NCBI RefSeq assembly: GCF_905147045.1
Contig: NC_065906.1
Location: forward strand, 6,944,001 to 7,008,000
Reading direction: 5' to 3'
From: Nymphalis io
Lineage: Eukaryota > Arthropoda > Insecta > Lepidoptera > Nymphalidae
Length of the DNA stretch: 64,000 nucleotides
Part shown: piece after piece, positions 50,901 through 64,000 of the stretch
How positions within the stretch are numbered: position 1 is the first letter of the stretch
Layout: every line of letters begins with the position of its first letter
The notes under the pieces: model-generated
What the model was told of the DNA's origin: nothing
Databases searched by the model: none
What the model saw: only the letters and a program-made list of their open reading frames with translations
Made by a program: the position numbers and the translations under genes

Positions 50901-52909
50901 CAATGATTCATGCGAACTATGAATCAGCACGCGACATAAAATTTCACGAAGAAATCTTAATATAAACACTAATAACGATACGATCTTGATTTGCATTATA
51001 GTTAAAATTTATCCAACTTGGTACTTTGTCACATTAGGTCAATTGAAGGCTAAGAACGAGGAAGTCGTATGGAAACGAGTTAAACCGGAAAATAGAGGAA
51101 ATGGAGAACTTGTTGAAATAAGTCGTTCTATGTTTAGGCAAATTATATTTTCATCGATTTTACTGATATGTCACATACGCATTCAGATATTACTTATCGT
51201 ATGATGCATAATCGGTGATGAGCGGCGCCAGCCGGAGGACCGGATATCGTCCGGAAATGACGGGCATTCCGCGCGACGCCGATTGCCAAGCCGCAGACTT
51301 TACTAAAAAAAAAAAACAATCCTACGCTTTTTATATTCGGAGCGAGTAACAAAACATGTTTTTGCCTTTGAACTCGTTACATATTCAGCGCGAACTTAAA
51401 TGGCTATCAAGTGTACCGAGTCTGTTATTCTGCGGTTTTCTTGATAGCTAAACAAGGGAATGAGTCAATTCCTTATTTTTAGTAAATCTATAGCAACGCC
51501 GTCGAGAACAATACGTATAAGTATTTTTTTAAATATATAAATGCATGATATAATTTTCAATAATTAATCTTCCGTCAATTACGTTTAATATGGGTCAAAA
51601 CAGGTTATCTGTTTCTGGGAAGTATTTTTAATCGGTATTTATTGTTTCACGACGATAACCAAAGTAACAGCTGCATGCTCGCGGCAGAACAAAGGATATA
51701 GTCCTAACGCGTAAAATGGCTATGCAAATTATATTGTAGCGCTGATAATAATAATACTTCCTCACATGGCTCGATTACACGCGACCAACATATTATGTGC
51801 ATTATCTCGAATTGATCGAGTCAAAGTTGTTTCGCAATTTTAAAACGATTATTAACCTAAAGTTAAGTGACACGTCTCGTGTTTCTTTGTTGAGAAAATA
51901 TTGTTTTTAATATATTTTTTTATTTTAATCACCGTCACCGAATGCTATATAAGTATAAAAAGTATGTTTATTTAATTCAATTTTAAAAACATAATCATTG
52001 GATGAATTGAAATTATACTGCTTTTTAACGATTTTTCGCTACCATTTAACTAGAATTATATTGAAAGGATTTAATAAAACCTATTATATTAACCATCATT
52101 AGCTCTTGCCAATTATATAAAATCATTGGCACTGTCACAAGGGGAAATACATAATTTCGTTCAACGATTCGTAGCCAAAATTACTCTAATAGAGCAGGAG
52201 TTTTCCCGAAACATGTGCATCCCTCTCACGTGAGCGAAACTAGAACATTTTATAATATGAACACTAAAGATTAATTTAGTACAAATATAATATAAATTTT
52301 GACATGTGCGGCAAACACGAGTGTGCTCTTGGCCCCTCTACTGTTTTAACTGTTCCGGGTGGTAAATAAAGATTTCAGTTGAATCGAGCGTAGCGGTTTA
52401 AAGCGGCTTAGGTACAACGACTTTTGCCCACGCACATGTTACTTGTTTTATTTAATTTTTTAATTGCGTCGCCCACATACGCAGCGAGTGGGAGCGATTC
52501 CTACCAATTGATATATTGAACACTTTCTGATATAAATAATCTGACATCATTTCACAAATATAATCGTTGCGTTATATTTCCTAGTCAGTTTATTTTTTTA
52601 TAAAAACAATATATTAAGAATAGTATTTTGGCAAAATGTCTAGTGACGAAAGTAAACGATTTGATGCTAACAAAATACGTAGGCTACCTACGTATTTTGC
52701 TATGAAGAAATTAAGTCTTAACAAAAAAGCGCAGACAACTATTTTCGCCGGTAGGTGAGACAATAACCGACAACTTAACAATGCTAAGAACGACGTTTAC
52801 GACATTCAGAGAGTTTAACGACATACCGTGCGTTTTTAGAATTACAATAATCACATATGACCATGCTTTTGGTGTTGACTATTTGAAATTACGCCGCGAC
52901 GCAAAATGT

Positions 52910-52997
<88 letters not shown>

Positions 52998-55900
52998 ATA
53001 TATATATACTTATGTATAAACAGAATACAGAACAGTTACCTACAGGCGACGAGCAGACGCTTAGACAGACAAAGCCATTGTCTCAGTGGCCGCTGTGTTT
53101 GGCGGTACTTATGCTAATTTCTTTTGAAGAACGCCACAACCTTCCTTTACGGGCTTGAAGATGTTTTATTGCCAGCAATATTTTTAACGCGAAATCACTA
53201 CGACAAAGGTCGATGCCATATTGTGATAAATTATTTGTCTTTCACCTAACGAGAATATTGTTTTTAAAAAATTACTTTATAAAGGTTTTTATGTCAACGA
53301 GTCCAAAGTATTATATATGTATACACTTGAACAAGTACATATATCGCTTGTAAGCAAAGGCGGGGAAGAGGCGCGGGCGCAGAGGAAAGTGTTTCTTGTT
53401 ATCAGAGGAGCGGAAAGACCGTCACCGCGACCCTGGCACCGCCGAGTACCATACGAGATATCTTCACGCCCAAAGCGTTGACGTCATCATACAAAATTAG
53501 GTTGCAATCAAGGATACAAGTTTTCCTTTAACGCAAAAAACAGCTGCGATGTTGACCAATGCAATATATTTTATTGATTTTTTTACACAGTCCGTATTCA
53601 AGATTTTAAATAGGGTATTTATGCTTAATAATGAGATACAGGTTATCATCTGGTGCTCATAAAATAAATAAAAAATGATTATAATTAATATAAGTACAGT
53701 ATTCTTAAAAATGTTTTCTATTCTAAGTCTCATTATGATAAATGTGTGAATTAATACATATTAATTACTGTTACTTGCGTTACATTTGCAAGATTGTGAC
53801 CCTACAAAACTCTTTTTAATAGGTATGGAGTAAAGAAAAAATACAATACAATTTCGACAAGCCTCGAAGGAAATTGTTAAACATATTAGTTATTATTTTA
53901 CTGAAATGAAATTACGTCTATGTACAAATAAAGTATGGAATTATACAATTTTCATTACTCTTCTTGCTTGTTAAATAAGTTTCATTTATTACCTTTTTTT
54001 ATAAATAATATTCAAATTAATCAAAAGGCAAGATATATCTATATATATATATATCTTCGGATTTTTTTTATTATAGAAACGAATACCTTGAACAAGAGCG
54101 ATGTATTGACATTGTGAAGTCGGAAACTCGGTATTGTGATTTTATGTTTATTTTATAATATATTGCAGTAAATATACATAATATTGTTGTAATCATATTG
54201 TGATGGACGGTTCCACTACACTATGTCCTATGTTTTAAATAGGTAAGGATAAAAATATTTGCAATCCTTATATATTAAAAACTATAGTTTAGACATTGTA
54301 CATAACATAATCTATGCAATTATTATTTTTTGTTGCTTTACTTAGTTAAAAATATCCTGAAAATATTCTCGTGAATACTAAAAATAAAATTATGTCGATC
54401 GATATATTTGTAAGTAAAAAGTTACTAAGCAAAGCGAGGATGGTTCTAGCGTAAAGCAGGACAGGACACAAGTATTCTTATCATCGCTGATAGCGAAGTC
54501 CGAATCGTCTGCACACACTAACTTATCGCCCTTCCACGAAATCATCCACAAACACTTTCATTTATCGCTAAATATTTCGCAATCGCATACTAAAATAAAT
54601 TAAATATTGTATGTTGAAAAGTTAAAATCTAGCTATTCCAAAGATTGATCACTGAAAAAAACAGCTCAAAAACTCCTTGATTTGTCATTTCGTGTTGTAT
54701 TGATTTATATTTACAGTATATTGTAATATTTAACCTATTTAAAAATACTTATAAAATAATCTTTGTTTTATTAAATAAAAAATATAAATTATTATATTAT
54801 CTGCAAAATATATCATTATGATTGATAAGGGAAACTTATATATATGCGTTTTTGCGAGTTATATATATGCGTTTATACAGTTTGTATTGTAAATTGTTTT
54901 ATCAACTCTTTTTTGTTTTTAAACTATTTTACACGTAATTACTAAAAACCAACTGAACTTTTGTTATGGAGGAAAATTTATTTTGCTAATAATTATTTTA
55001 TTCGTCGGTGGCAATTTAATTAAATATAATATACAACACGTTAAATATTACGGAATCATAGAACTTTACACATTTTATAAAAACTAACAAAAACAATATT
55101 CATTATAGTCAAAGAAATTAAAATCGTACCTACTTTTGAATCGTTATATTAAAAAAATTATGAATAATAATAAAATGAAAGCTACCACCGTTTTGAAATT
55201 TAGATTCTACAGTAGGTATTAATTAAATGTAATGCATGTACTCGTACAAAGAAAAACAGTTACGTTTCACGCAGAATGTTACTTGAAACGAAAATCGGCC
55301 AGCATGAGAATGTTTCTTAGATTCTGTGACATTAGTGATTGCGTATTATAACATCGCGTCGAAAGACACAATTCTAATAAGCGTAAATTTGGCAAGTGGC
55401 CCAGAAGTGCAAGGATTATAAAAACAACTTTATGAATATACCTTGAGGTTCTTGTCTTATATAAACAATTATACTTATTTATATCATAAAGCTGGAGAGC
55501 TTGTATGACTCAAATTCGATTTAAATATTTTGTGCTTCAGGTAGATCATTTATTTAGGAGGGAAGGAAGAATATTTTACTAAGCCGGTACTATATATATA
55601 TAATATAATCCAAATGTACCGCGAGAAAAACGGAACGGCACAGATAGTAAAATATAAACTGCCGTAGAATACATCGTACACAATACATGTTTATTGTGTC
55701 GAAACATAAAACCTTATTAATCTCCATCGCGCTTTTTATGTGACGTCCTATAAAAATTAAAAGAAACCCTTTATAGCATCGTCAAGGCGAGACATTAACA
55801 ATACAAACTTGAAACTTTTTACGCGAACAATGCGCCCGTATACAAAATTTATATTCAAAATACCACTAAATAAGGACATACTGCAAAGACATAAAAACTT

Positions 55901-57780
55901 CCAAAATCAATATTGCTTAGAAATATATAAGAGTAATAAATCAATATAAATATATTTATATATTGAATTAACTTTTTCTCATATGTTTATAGGTAAACAG
56001 ATTTTGATAAAACTTAAGTTTTGAGGTTGATAGAATCAAAAAACCTTAAGACTTAAGAGGTTAAAATAAAATATTGTAATTAAATAATTTTAACTTAAAT
56101 AATTTATTACTTTTTAATGTATATTTTATCATTGTAATAATTATTAAACTTATTTTTTAAATCAAATTTTTTTTTTATCCGTTACAATTACATGTTATTC
56201 AAGTGAAGTTTTCCTCGAAAAGCATGTAGATAAACAAATAAAAACTAATTCCACGCGAACAAGGTCGTAAGTAACAGACAGTATTATTCTAAATACTGTT
56301 AAACTGACAAACGATGACAGATAGCGTCTGAGATTTACGCTCGAAAGTTACAAACTCTACGAAATCGGGAACATGTTTTACAGACGTATTGATTTAGATC
56401 TATAGCCAACAAATAGATAACACTAGTAAGATAGATAATTTACAGCAATGTTACTATTGCAGGTACAACCCGGAATTTTAAAGTCCTTGTTGTTATCATT
56501 CTGTACATAGAGCATACTCGAAGTCCATTGTTTATAAAACACGCCCGACCTGTATAATCTAATCACTGTGATTATCGATCGATATCTCAGGCGAGCGGGA
56601 ATTTACTACGTAATGTCAGCATTGGTGACACCGGTAGTTTTTTTTTAAATATTATACCATTTTTTGGCAAAGAACTTATTTTAAACATTCTGTTTCACTT
56701 TGTATAATTTCATTAAATTCTTAATGATTGTAAACATGATTATATAATTTTTTTCTGTAATCTCTAACATTGACCTTTGTTTACCACTTCTACTTTGTAA
56801 TCACCTGAAATGGATTACGTATAATATATTAATGTTTTAAAACATAATAAAAATATTTTAATATTCTTTTTCGATATAATGATGCTTTAATATATTTCCA
56901 AGTCATTAGACGCAAATTAAATTAGAGATTTTGCAATATGAATAAAATTTTTACAAATTAAATATTTATTATTAAATTAAGCTTATATAAGATACAAATA
57001 TAAAATACGTCTGATAAAAGGTATTAAAAATAATTATTATAACTTCTTCGAGAACTACATATCTTAAATGAAATTGAGTAACTATGTAATACTAAAAAAT
57101 GGGAACTCTTGTAATGTTATTCTTCTATTTAAGCTGACCTATAAATTAACACCTTCATGGATGAATTCACTTCAAGAAGTATAAACTAATTATCTCAAGC
57201 AAAGGATCCAGATTCTTACGTCTTTTCTGCATGTTATTATATTGGCTCTCAAAGTATTATTGTTTCACAGTAGAATAATTGGAATAAGTACGCCGGTGGT
57301 ACCCGGCGCACATATAAGCGCACATACATTTTTTCAAAAAATGTCTTATTTTGAGGACATTTTTTTTTTCAAAAAATCCTAACTGGATTATTTTATTTAA
57401 AAAACGAATGTATTTATTATTTAAAACAATTTATTATTATTTCAGATTATATTGCAAAAAAATAAGAAAAAAAAGTGTGTTGCCCTTACAAGAAACAATG
57501 ATTTATTAGTTAAAAATATTAAAGGAAACCATAAAACAAAAATATGTTAGCAACAGATACAACTCCTCTAACAGTATCACTGTTTTCTACAAATACAATT
57601 TAATTTCGAAATCATTAGCACCTGCCATCTGAAATACTGTGATGATTGACGAATATTGATCAACACTAGTGATCATTTGTCTTGTTAGACAGACAACTGG
57701 AGGCTTAGAGGCCTCAGTGGATACAATGGCGATGCAAATAATCGCGATTATGGCAAGGTTGACGTCGGCTGAGGGTTCGT
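47991..57780. other. AT-rich non-coding stretch
   Basis: No exon, RNA gene or well-defined transposon can be supported. Short GC-richer islands occur at 48210-48350, 50350-50480, 51215-51300 and 53350-53470 and could be regulatory. A 13-bp inverted repeat with a 3-base loop lies at 52671-52699. The stretch may be upstream regulatory DNA or a long first intron of kayak, which is an inference from position only. Confidence 0.4.
52916..53008. repeat. (TA)n microsatellite with TATG/TGTA interruptions
   Basis: About 93 bases of alternating T and A with occasional G. It makes a spurious Tyr-Ile repeat frame in translation. Confidence 0.9.
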
Positions 57781-58760
57781 TCAACTGACCGCGAACGATG
57801 ACACGGGGCGCGCACGCAGCGTCGCGGCGTCACATGCGCGCCCGCCGCCCGCAGCGCCCCACTCACATTTTGTCAACAAGACTTCAAGTTTTAGATGCAT
57901 TTTGATAATTATCTTATATTTTTATAGTTTTTTGTAAACCTAAATACATGCCAACCGATAATAACATTATAAGGCGAAAAGCAAACTATACATGATGCAA
58001 CACGCTGTAATAAGGAAAATATGGTTAAAACTAATATTCAATTCAAAACAACCAAGTTTAATGACACTGCTTAACAAGTAGTTACAAATATTCGCTATAT
58101 AAGGGTATTCACTTACCAAAGTCCCTTAACGGCAAATGCAATCCAAAAGAGACACTTCACACTAAACTATCTTTTGTACCAATTTCTTCATAAACTTGTT
58201 GTAACTTGATAAGACAGACAGATACGCGTGCGCGCAGCGGAAACAATCGACTGACAGATGTCGGTCGGCGTCGGAAAACCCCTTGGTACACGACACAGAG
58301 CACGCAAAGTGTAAATATTATGCTACGACTGGACAAAGGTTTTTGTTATCTAAAACCAGTGGCAGTGAGCGTGCACGACACGAGACGCGCGGTCAGCGGT
58401 AGAGCGTGGAGTGAGGCTCGCGCGCCGGCCCCGCCACCGTCTGATAAGCCTGGCGCGACGCCCCCCGGCGACGCCTACGCCCCACTCGGCGCCGTCGCCG
58501 GTGCATCGTAAACACCACCGGCCGCCCCTCGGCTCCCAACGCCGACAACCGCCACCGCCGACCAGACAGGCCCCCGCGCAATATGCACTGCACCTACGCA
58601 TAATTTCACAACTGCATCGTATCGCCGCGCCTTGCAGCAAAATCGACAACTTTCGACTCCTTAAAAAGACGAGGAAACACGCGACGCTTGCGAAACCACG
58701 GCGGCAGCCCAGATACCGATGAGAACAATGAGCCGCAAACAAACGTAGAACCTTTTTAGT
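57781..58760. promoter_or_regulatory. GC-rich, CpG-rich islands, candidate distal promoter
   Basis: Two islands (57780-57862 and about 58390-58580) stand out from AT-rich flanks. On the minus strand a TATA-like run (tataaaaa, 57926-57919) precedes a consensus donor gtgagt at 57866-57861, as expected for a short first exon of a minus-strand gene such as a longer kayak transcript. No protein is recognised. The long open frames in both strands of the islands are effects of base composition. Confidence 0.3.
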
Positions 58761-61700
58761 GTCCTCCTAATTGGGCTGAAGTGCGACGGGCGAACAGAAA
58801 TTCAATATGCAATGCGATCCGTTCGCTACATAAACGGAATAATTAAATTAGTGCAGACATGTTGCGCACGGGCAGCCGCAACTATTGGCCACCTATGTAG
58901 TACGAAATGTTGAAACTCAATGTTTACACCAAACAACCCGATTATATTAACCAAACAATATTAAATAAGAGGAAACCGTGGACAACACGTGAGATTTAAT
59001 ACACTTAAATGAAAATAATATGGTATCTTACAACACCTTTGTGTAACCAGGGTACAAAGAGTTGCAGAATTCTTTTAAATATTAAAGGCATTTCATCAAT
59101 TAAAATATTGATGGATAAAAAGATGATGATGATGGTAATATTATCATTAACCCCTACCTCACCCAAACAATAATTGTCAGCTTCTTCTTAAAAAAGTATG
59201 TCATATGCAAGATTTAAAAAAAAAACACCTTAATCAATAAACTCGATAATTTAATAACTATGGGTACATAATGTCAGTTATTTTTATAAACGTTGACATA
59301 AAAATAGTTGAAACTCACATTTTGGCTAATTTAGATAAGACTATAATTTTTATTTTATAACCGACAATTTGTACCTGAACTAAATCATAATAGCAATAAT
59401 TATGTACATTCAAAAGTCATAATGTTTGAGATCTCAAAGTTTTTATTATATTTGATTTTTTATAAACACATTCAGATTACATCGACCTTGATACTGACCG
59501 ATTCGCGTCGAATACTTCTAAATAGTGAACAAAAAATATATTCATATAAACTGCGCTGAACTTACAATATTCGCATGGATTCAACGGCATGTCGTAAAAT
59601 TGAATTATCGTATGTCAATAAAATCCGCGATGTAAACTCATTCGGGACGGCAAAGGAAGAATCTTAAAAAAATGATTTAAATAACATTGACGATGAAAAC
59701 GCAGCCACAGTCGTAAACCTTTACGAGTGCATTACTCTCAAACTGGCACATCTGCGCAAATTATGTGAACCGGACAATTTGTTTAACATGCCTTTGAAAA
59801 TATTTAATGGAAGAATTGATTTAAGTAAACATTACAGCGCTACCGACAATACCCCAATCAGGACGCATCACAATATTTAAAACATAATGCAAGAAATATA
59901 TTTAGGAGTTGGACAAAAAAATTATATTAAGGTTTCTTTTGTGATACACAAGACCAATGTCATATAACTTGGTCCGTCAGCCGAGAAATCTGGCGAGACG
60001 CATTAGGCCCACATAAATTACGAGATTAATCTTTTCAAATAATTTGACCTTTTCATCTGACGAGGGTTCATTAAATAATGGCGTCGGTATTGGAAGTGCG
60101 CTTATTGTGCCGTCTATCACAATTTTTGTTGTGGGCGGGAGTGAACATTATTCAATACAAATCCTATTGGATTCCGATTTGGGATAGATAGTAAAATAGA
60201 TCCCACGACTGATTAAAATATTAAATCAATTTCAATTAAATAAACATTAAAGGGTCACAGGGATAATAACAAGAGGTATAATTGTTATCTATTTTGTACG
60301 TGATTATAACATAAGTAAAGTATTAAATATACGACGCAGAATACTTTTGTTTATTAAATCTACGCAGTTGTCGATACTCCGGCTGACGACGTAAAAAAGA
60401 TATCGATAACCTGCATTTATTATTGATTAGACCAGGTTTTGTAGATGTCATTTAACCTATTAATACTGTACTTTAATTAGTTATTACGAACATCTGAGTC
60501 TGGAAAATATGTAAAGAATTTTAATTTACTTGTTGGTTCCAAGTAAGGCTCAATCCAACGGAATTTATGGGGTCTTAGCAGAATTATATAAAAACCAAAC
60601 AGCATTAAAAGACACAAGTCTTAGTAATAATTAAACGCACGTGCGCTCACAGTAAGTATGACATCCTATAATAAGGCAGTCAAGGCGGAAACGTGGAAAA
60701 TGTCAGTAATCTGCAGAGCTGTAAGCACGATTCATGACCATAATCGGAACAAGGACTTAGCAGCTGTTGTAAATATCAGTTCCATGCTTATTATTGTGAC
60801 GTAACTGATATTGCTCTGTGCAACAAAGAAAATCAAAGTTCGCAGTAGCAAATGCTAAAGAAAACCCTTTGTTTATAAAAAAAAATGCGCATTTAAAAAA
60901 AAAAAACAGGTCGACCGAATGTTTAATAATGAAATTGTTCGCGGCATGTTTTTATATGTCCGACAAATGCCATGCGTGCCAGTTTTATGAGTCACTCGGA
61001 ACCCAGTTCGTCCGCTGGCATTACTACCGCTTCAATACCGTAGGACAACACGAAAACCTTAAGACATATTTGACAGTTTTCTACAGAGTTCTAACGGACC
61101 ATGAGAATTGACAAGTTTGCGGTATTGTGTGAAACTATTGTTTTTAATTCAATAAAGGAATATAACAATAAGTTCACCGAAAGAGACACGGTCAACTGTA
61201 ATAGATAAATGTTCACAACACTTATGGTACTTAAGGCAATCTCATAATTATATATCGTAAGAATGTTTGAGATTTGTATTGTCCTTTTAAAATTTTAATT
61301 ACGTTTGTTTGACCGATGGGAAGCGACCGTGACTAAAATGCACAACCCAGGAGCATCAATCAAAGACAAATTGATCTTTTAAAATTTAAAATCTTTAAAT
61401 ATTTTCTTTTTGTCAATGTAATAAATTCGAGGAGTACTTTGTCATTTTGTCTTAAGCATTTTATTTAGTTATATGAATAATATTTTTACAACTAAGCTCA
61501 TAATTACATGAGAAACTAGATACACCACCGTACATAATCTGAGAAAATTCTTTAACTAAATAAGGTAAAACTATTCCATATAAACAGCATTGACCATATG
61601 TCAGTCATTAAAAATCTTTTAACCATACATGTATTTTTTATAGAATTCTATAAGTCTCTAACTCTATTGTCAAAAGGTAGGTATAAAAAAAATCTGTAAA

Positions 61701-64000
61701 CACTATCTATTATTCCCATTCATTCATTTTTAAATTACTTTCGCAAAGGTTTAATCACATTAAAAATGTTTGTTTTAGGTGATAGTGCTTTTCGCTTTTG
61801 AATAAAAATATTAATTTAAATGTAAAGCCGTGTCAGACGACGACGTGGGTGGTGTTATAGTGACAGGGTGAGTGCGCAGGCGCGGCGACATAGTACCCGT
61901 GCCTCTGTTGGCAGGTAACAAAGCTTGACACAGTGTGAGAACTGAGTTATGACTACATAAATTACGTTTAAAAGACCAAAGGTTTATTAAATTTACGACA
62001 CAATTATTTCAAAGTAAATTTTAACAAAAGCCTTTTTTATTAAGAAAAAAAAAAAAAACAAAAAAACAAAGTTAAAGCAAAAAATTTGCTTGCATCTACA
62101 CTTTAAATTATGTTTAAATATTTAAAATACCTAATCAGTTACTCATAGAGTTGTTGATCATATGTAAACAAATTTGCCTTGCCTTGCTTTGGCTATCTAA
62201 ATGTATTATTAGTTTTTTGATGGGCTTTAAAATTAGCACGTTGGTCAAATGAGATAGTGACGTTTACAAATACAAGTGATGACTATTCTAGGCTTTACCC
62301 TTTGGCTAAAATAGCTACTTTAAATTTTAAATCATTAAAAGCAGTTTAAAGCCGGCGATATATATACAGAAATTTTGTGGATTTTATTAATGGATTATTT
62401 TTCAAATTAAATATAGTTATATCCTAGGAAAAAAAATCATTACAACATAATCAATACAGCTTTTGTAAAACAAAAAAACAAAAACCCAAAATAATGTCGA
62501 ATTGATGATCTCCTCTTCAAAGTCGGCTAGAAATCCATAATCAAGTAAGTACTTACTATTTGTAAAACAGTTTAGTGAAATTGTGAGTGAAGGTAAAAAA
62601 AAAACAAAGCTTTTACCGGTCTACATAATCACTTAAGATTTGTAAGGCCATTGGGGCTGTAACTTCTAAAGAAAGTAGAGAAATCTGTGGGATACAATGG
62701 ACAACACTTAAAGTAATGGACCAGAATGGATAACACTGGTCAAGTTATCTTCGACGGAGGTAATAAAGAAGTCAATCCCGACCTTTACTGTTGTCTTGCA
62801 CAACTACTTGAATGGCTACTATAACTTTATGATCGACAGCTACCACTTTCCAACATTTTTTTGGAAAGATTTACAAGAATTTTTTTTTCTTACTACAAAA
62901 GGAATTCTATATTTTTTTTTTTGTATATAGATTACGTATTCTTTCAGTATAATAATATATACATACATTCCTAACTACTAATATTAACTGACGTAGTTTT
63001 TAAACTTCGAAGGAATTTATTTGAAATATACTAGAAAGTGCTTTCAAAATATATTTTTAAAAAACTTATCATGTAATCAAAGTACATATTATTATTATAG
63101 TATTCATATTTGACAAATATGAATACTAAATTGAATATAATATTTGCCCCGATATAATAATTCACAATTGCTTATGATAGGTTCGGACGGGTCGAATCAA
63201 TTTAAAAAAAAATCGTATCAACAAAACTCGAGATGTAACAAACTGTTATTTAATCAATGTTTAATTTAAAGTCTGTTCAATTTCCGATCTAGCATTTAAT
63301 CGACTAAAATCGCTGGTGGGAAACGCAGTTATTGACTAAGTATACCGAGGTAAAACAAAATGTTTACTAAGCGATCGTTCGTATATCCGTCTCTTTGTTT
63401 CTGGTAATTTGACAACGGATTCCTAGATATTATCGATGTTATCCTGGGTTGACATGACTTTTCCAACTTTTTTATCCTTAATTCCACTTTTTATCAATGG
63501 ATTATATGACCCTTTCGACAGAAACAAAAAAAGCTAACGACTTATTGACAACAAGCAATATTAGCCTGATAGCAGCCGGATGTCAGTAGACATTTATTTA
63601 AGGCTTCGAGTCTCGATGAAGAGTGTCAAGAGCTTTGATATTCCTTAAAGTCGAACCAAACCTCAACTAAGAATAGTTTTTATATAACTTATTTAAAAAG
63701 CAAATACACTTTTCTTGCCTTGAATATATGTCTTATTTTTTTAGTTATTATATATATTAATCTTGAACGTATTAATAATATAATTTAAAACTTAAAAAAA
63801 TATTATAAATTCTCATATACTACTTCCGACTTGGCGACTTTAACGATGACTCACAGAGTTCTAGGAGCTCACGTACAATAAAGATTATTTACTTACATTA
63901 TAATTATGGTAATCTCTAGTTCACTCTGTTGTCTCATACATCTGTCATTACAAGGTTGAAATATTTTACAATTTTTTTCGAACGCTATAAATTAGGAAAT
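58761..64000. other. AT-rich non-coding stretch to the window end
   Basis: Nothing coding can be supported. A 97-codon open frame at 60818-61111 has no recognisable domain and begins in a poly-A-rich context. A 13-bp inverted repeat with a 3-base loop lies at 63099-63127. Confidence 0.45.

Noticed and set aside
52781..53158. 125-codon open frame with a Tyr-Ile repeat
   Set aside because: Created by the TA microsatellite.
57587..57784. Minus-strand open frame beginning NEPSADVNLAIIAIICIAIV, like a signal or membrane segment
   Set aside because: No ATG start at its head, no matching splice partner found, and it does not resemble any kayak exon that I know.
58206..58742. Several long open frames on both strands in the GC island
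   Set aside because: Low stop-codon frequency in GC-rich DNA explains them; low-complexity Arg/Pro/Ala translations.
60818..61111. 97-codon open frame with several Cys residues
   Set aside because: No domain recognised; Lys-rich start is due to poly-A runs; no evidence of splicing or promoter.
1..64000. CRISPR arrays, bacterial operons, rRNA genes, integrated virus genes
   Set aside because: None seen. Repeats present are transposable elements and microsatellites, and the only reverse transcriptase belongs to a LINE.

Overview
The window is nuclear DNA of a lepidopteran insect, most likely a nymphalid butterfly. The evidence is spliced insect genes with short exons in AT-rich introns, tRNA-derived SINEs resembling nymphalid Metulj-type elements, other typical lepidopteran repeats, and protein segments that match insect orthologues closely. 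No bacterial operon, CRISPR array, rRNA gene or intact viral genome is visible.

Four protein-coding genes were rebuilt exon by exon from splice sites, reading phase and protein family knowledge. (1) 788-9858, plus strand: the Na+/K+-ATPase alpha subunit, complete except for a few N-terminal residues. It has a cassette of three 95-base mutually exclusive exons for the cytoplasmic loop between membrane helices 6 and 7. (2) 15486-20682, plus strand: a synaptotagmin-14-like protein with one membrane helix and two C2 domains that lack the calcium-binding acidic residues; its 5' end and at least one linker exon are unresolved. (3) 26858-36584, plus strand: a pickpocket-type DEG/ENaC sodium channel. 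Its last intron (about 4.5 kb) separates the pore/TM2 exon from the rest and has taken up a SINE and an antisense LINE. (4) 43924-39271, minus strand: kayak, the insect Fos bZIP transcription factor, with a complete short-isoform reading frame in five exons.

The rest is repeats and AT-rich sequence. There are three copies of a polyA/T-rich-tailed SINE (family A), one of which abuts and apparently supplies a 3' splice site of the synaptotagmin gene. There are four copies or fragments of a second retroposon (family B), two with snap-back hairpins at an end. There are two copies of a tRNA-derived SINE with an (ATT)n tail (family C), two MITE-like inverted-repeat elements, and a decayed R4/Dong-type non-LTR retrotransposon that sits in TTA-repeat DNA and carries a seemingly perfect 700-bp internal tandem duplication. 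From about 43.9 kb to 64 kb no gene can be supported. That stretch holds GC-rich promoter-like islands near 44.1-44.3 kb and 57.8-58.7 kb, consistent with kayak control regions.

Three of the genes (pump, synaptotagmin-like protein, sodium channel) are typical of excitable cells and the fourth is an activity-induced transcription factor, but nothing in the sequence shows that they are regulated together. The most informative signals are the mutually exclusive ATPase exons, the SINE-derived splice acceptor, and the LINE nested in a SINE tail inside the channel gene.
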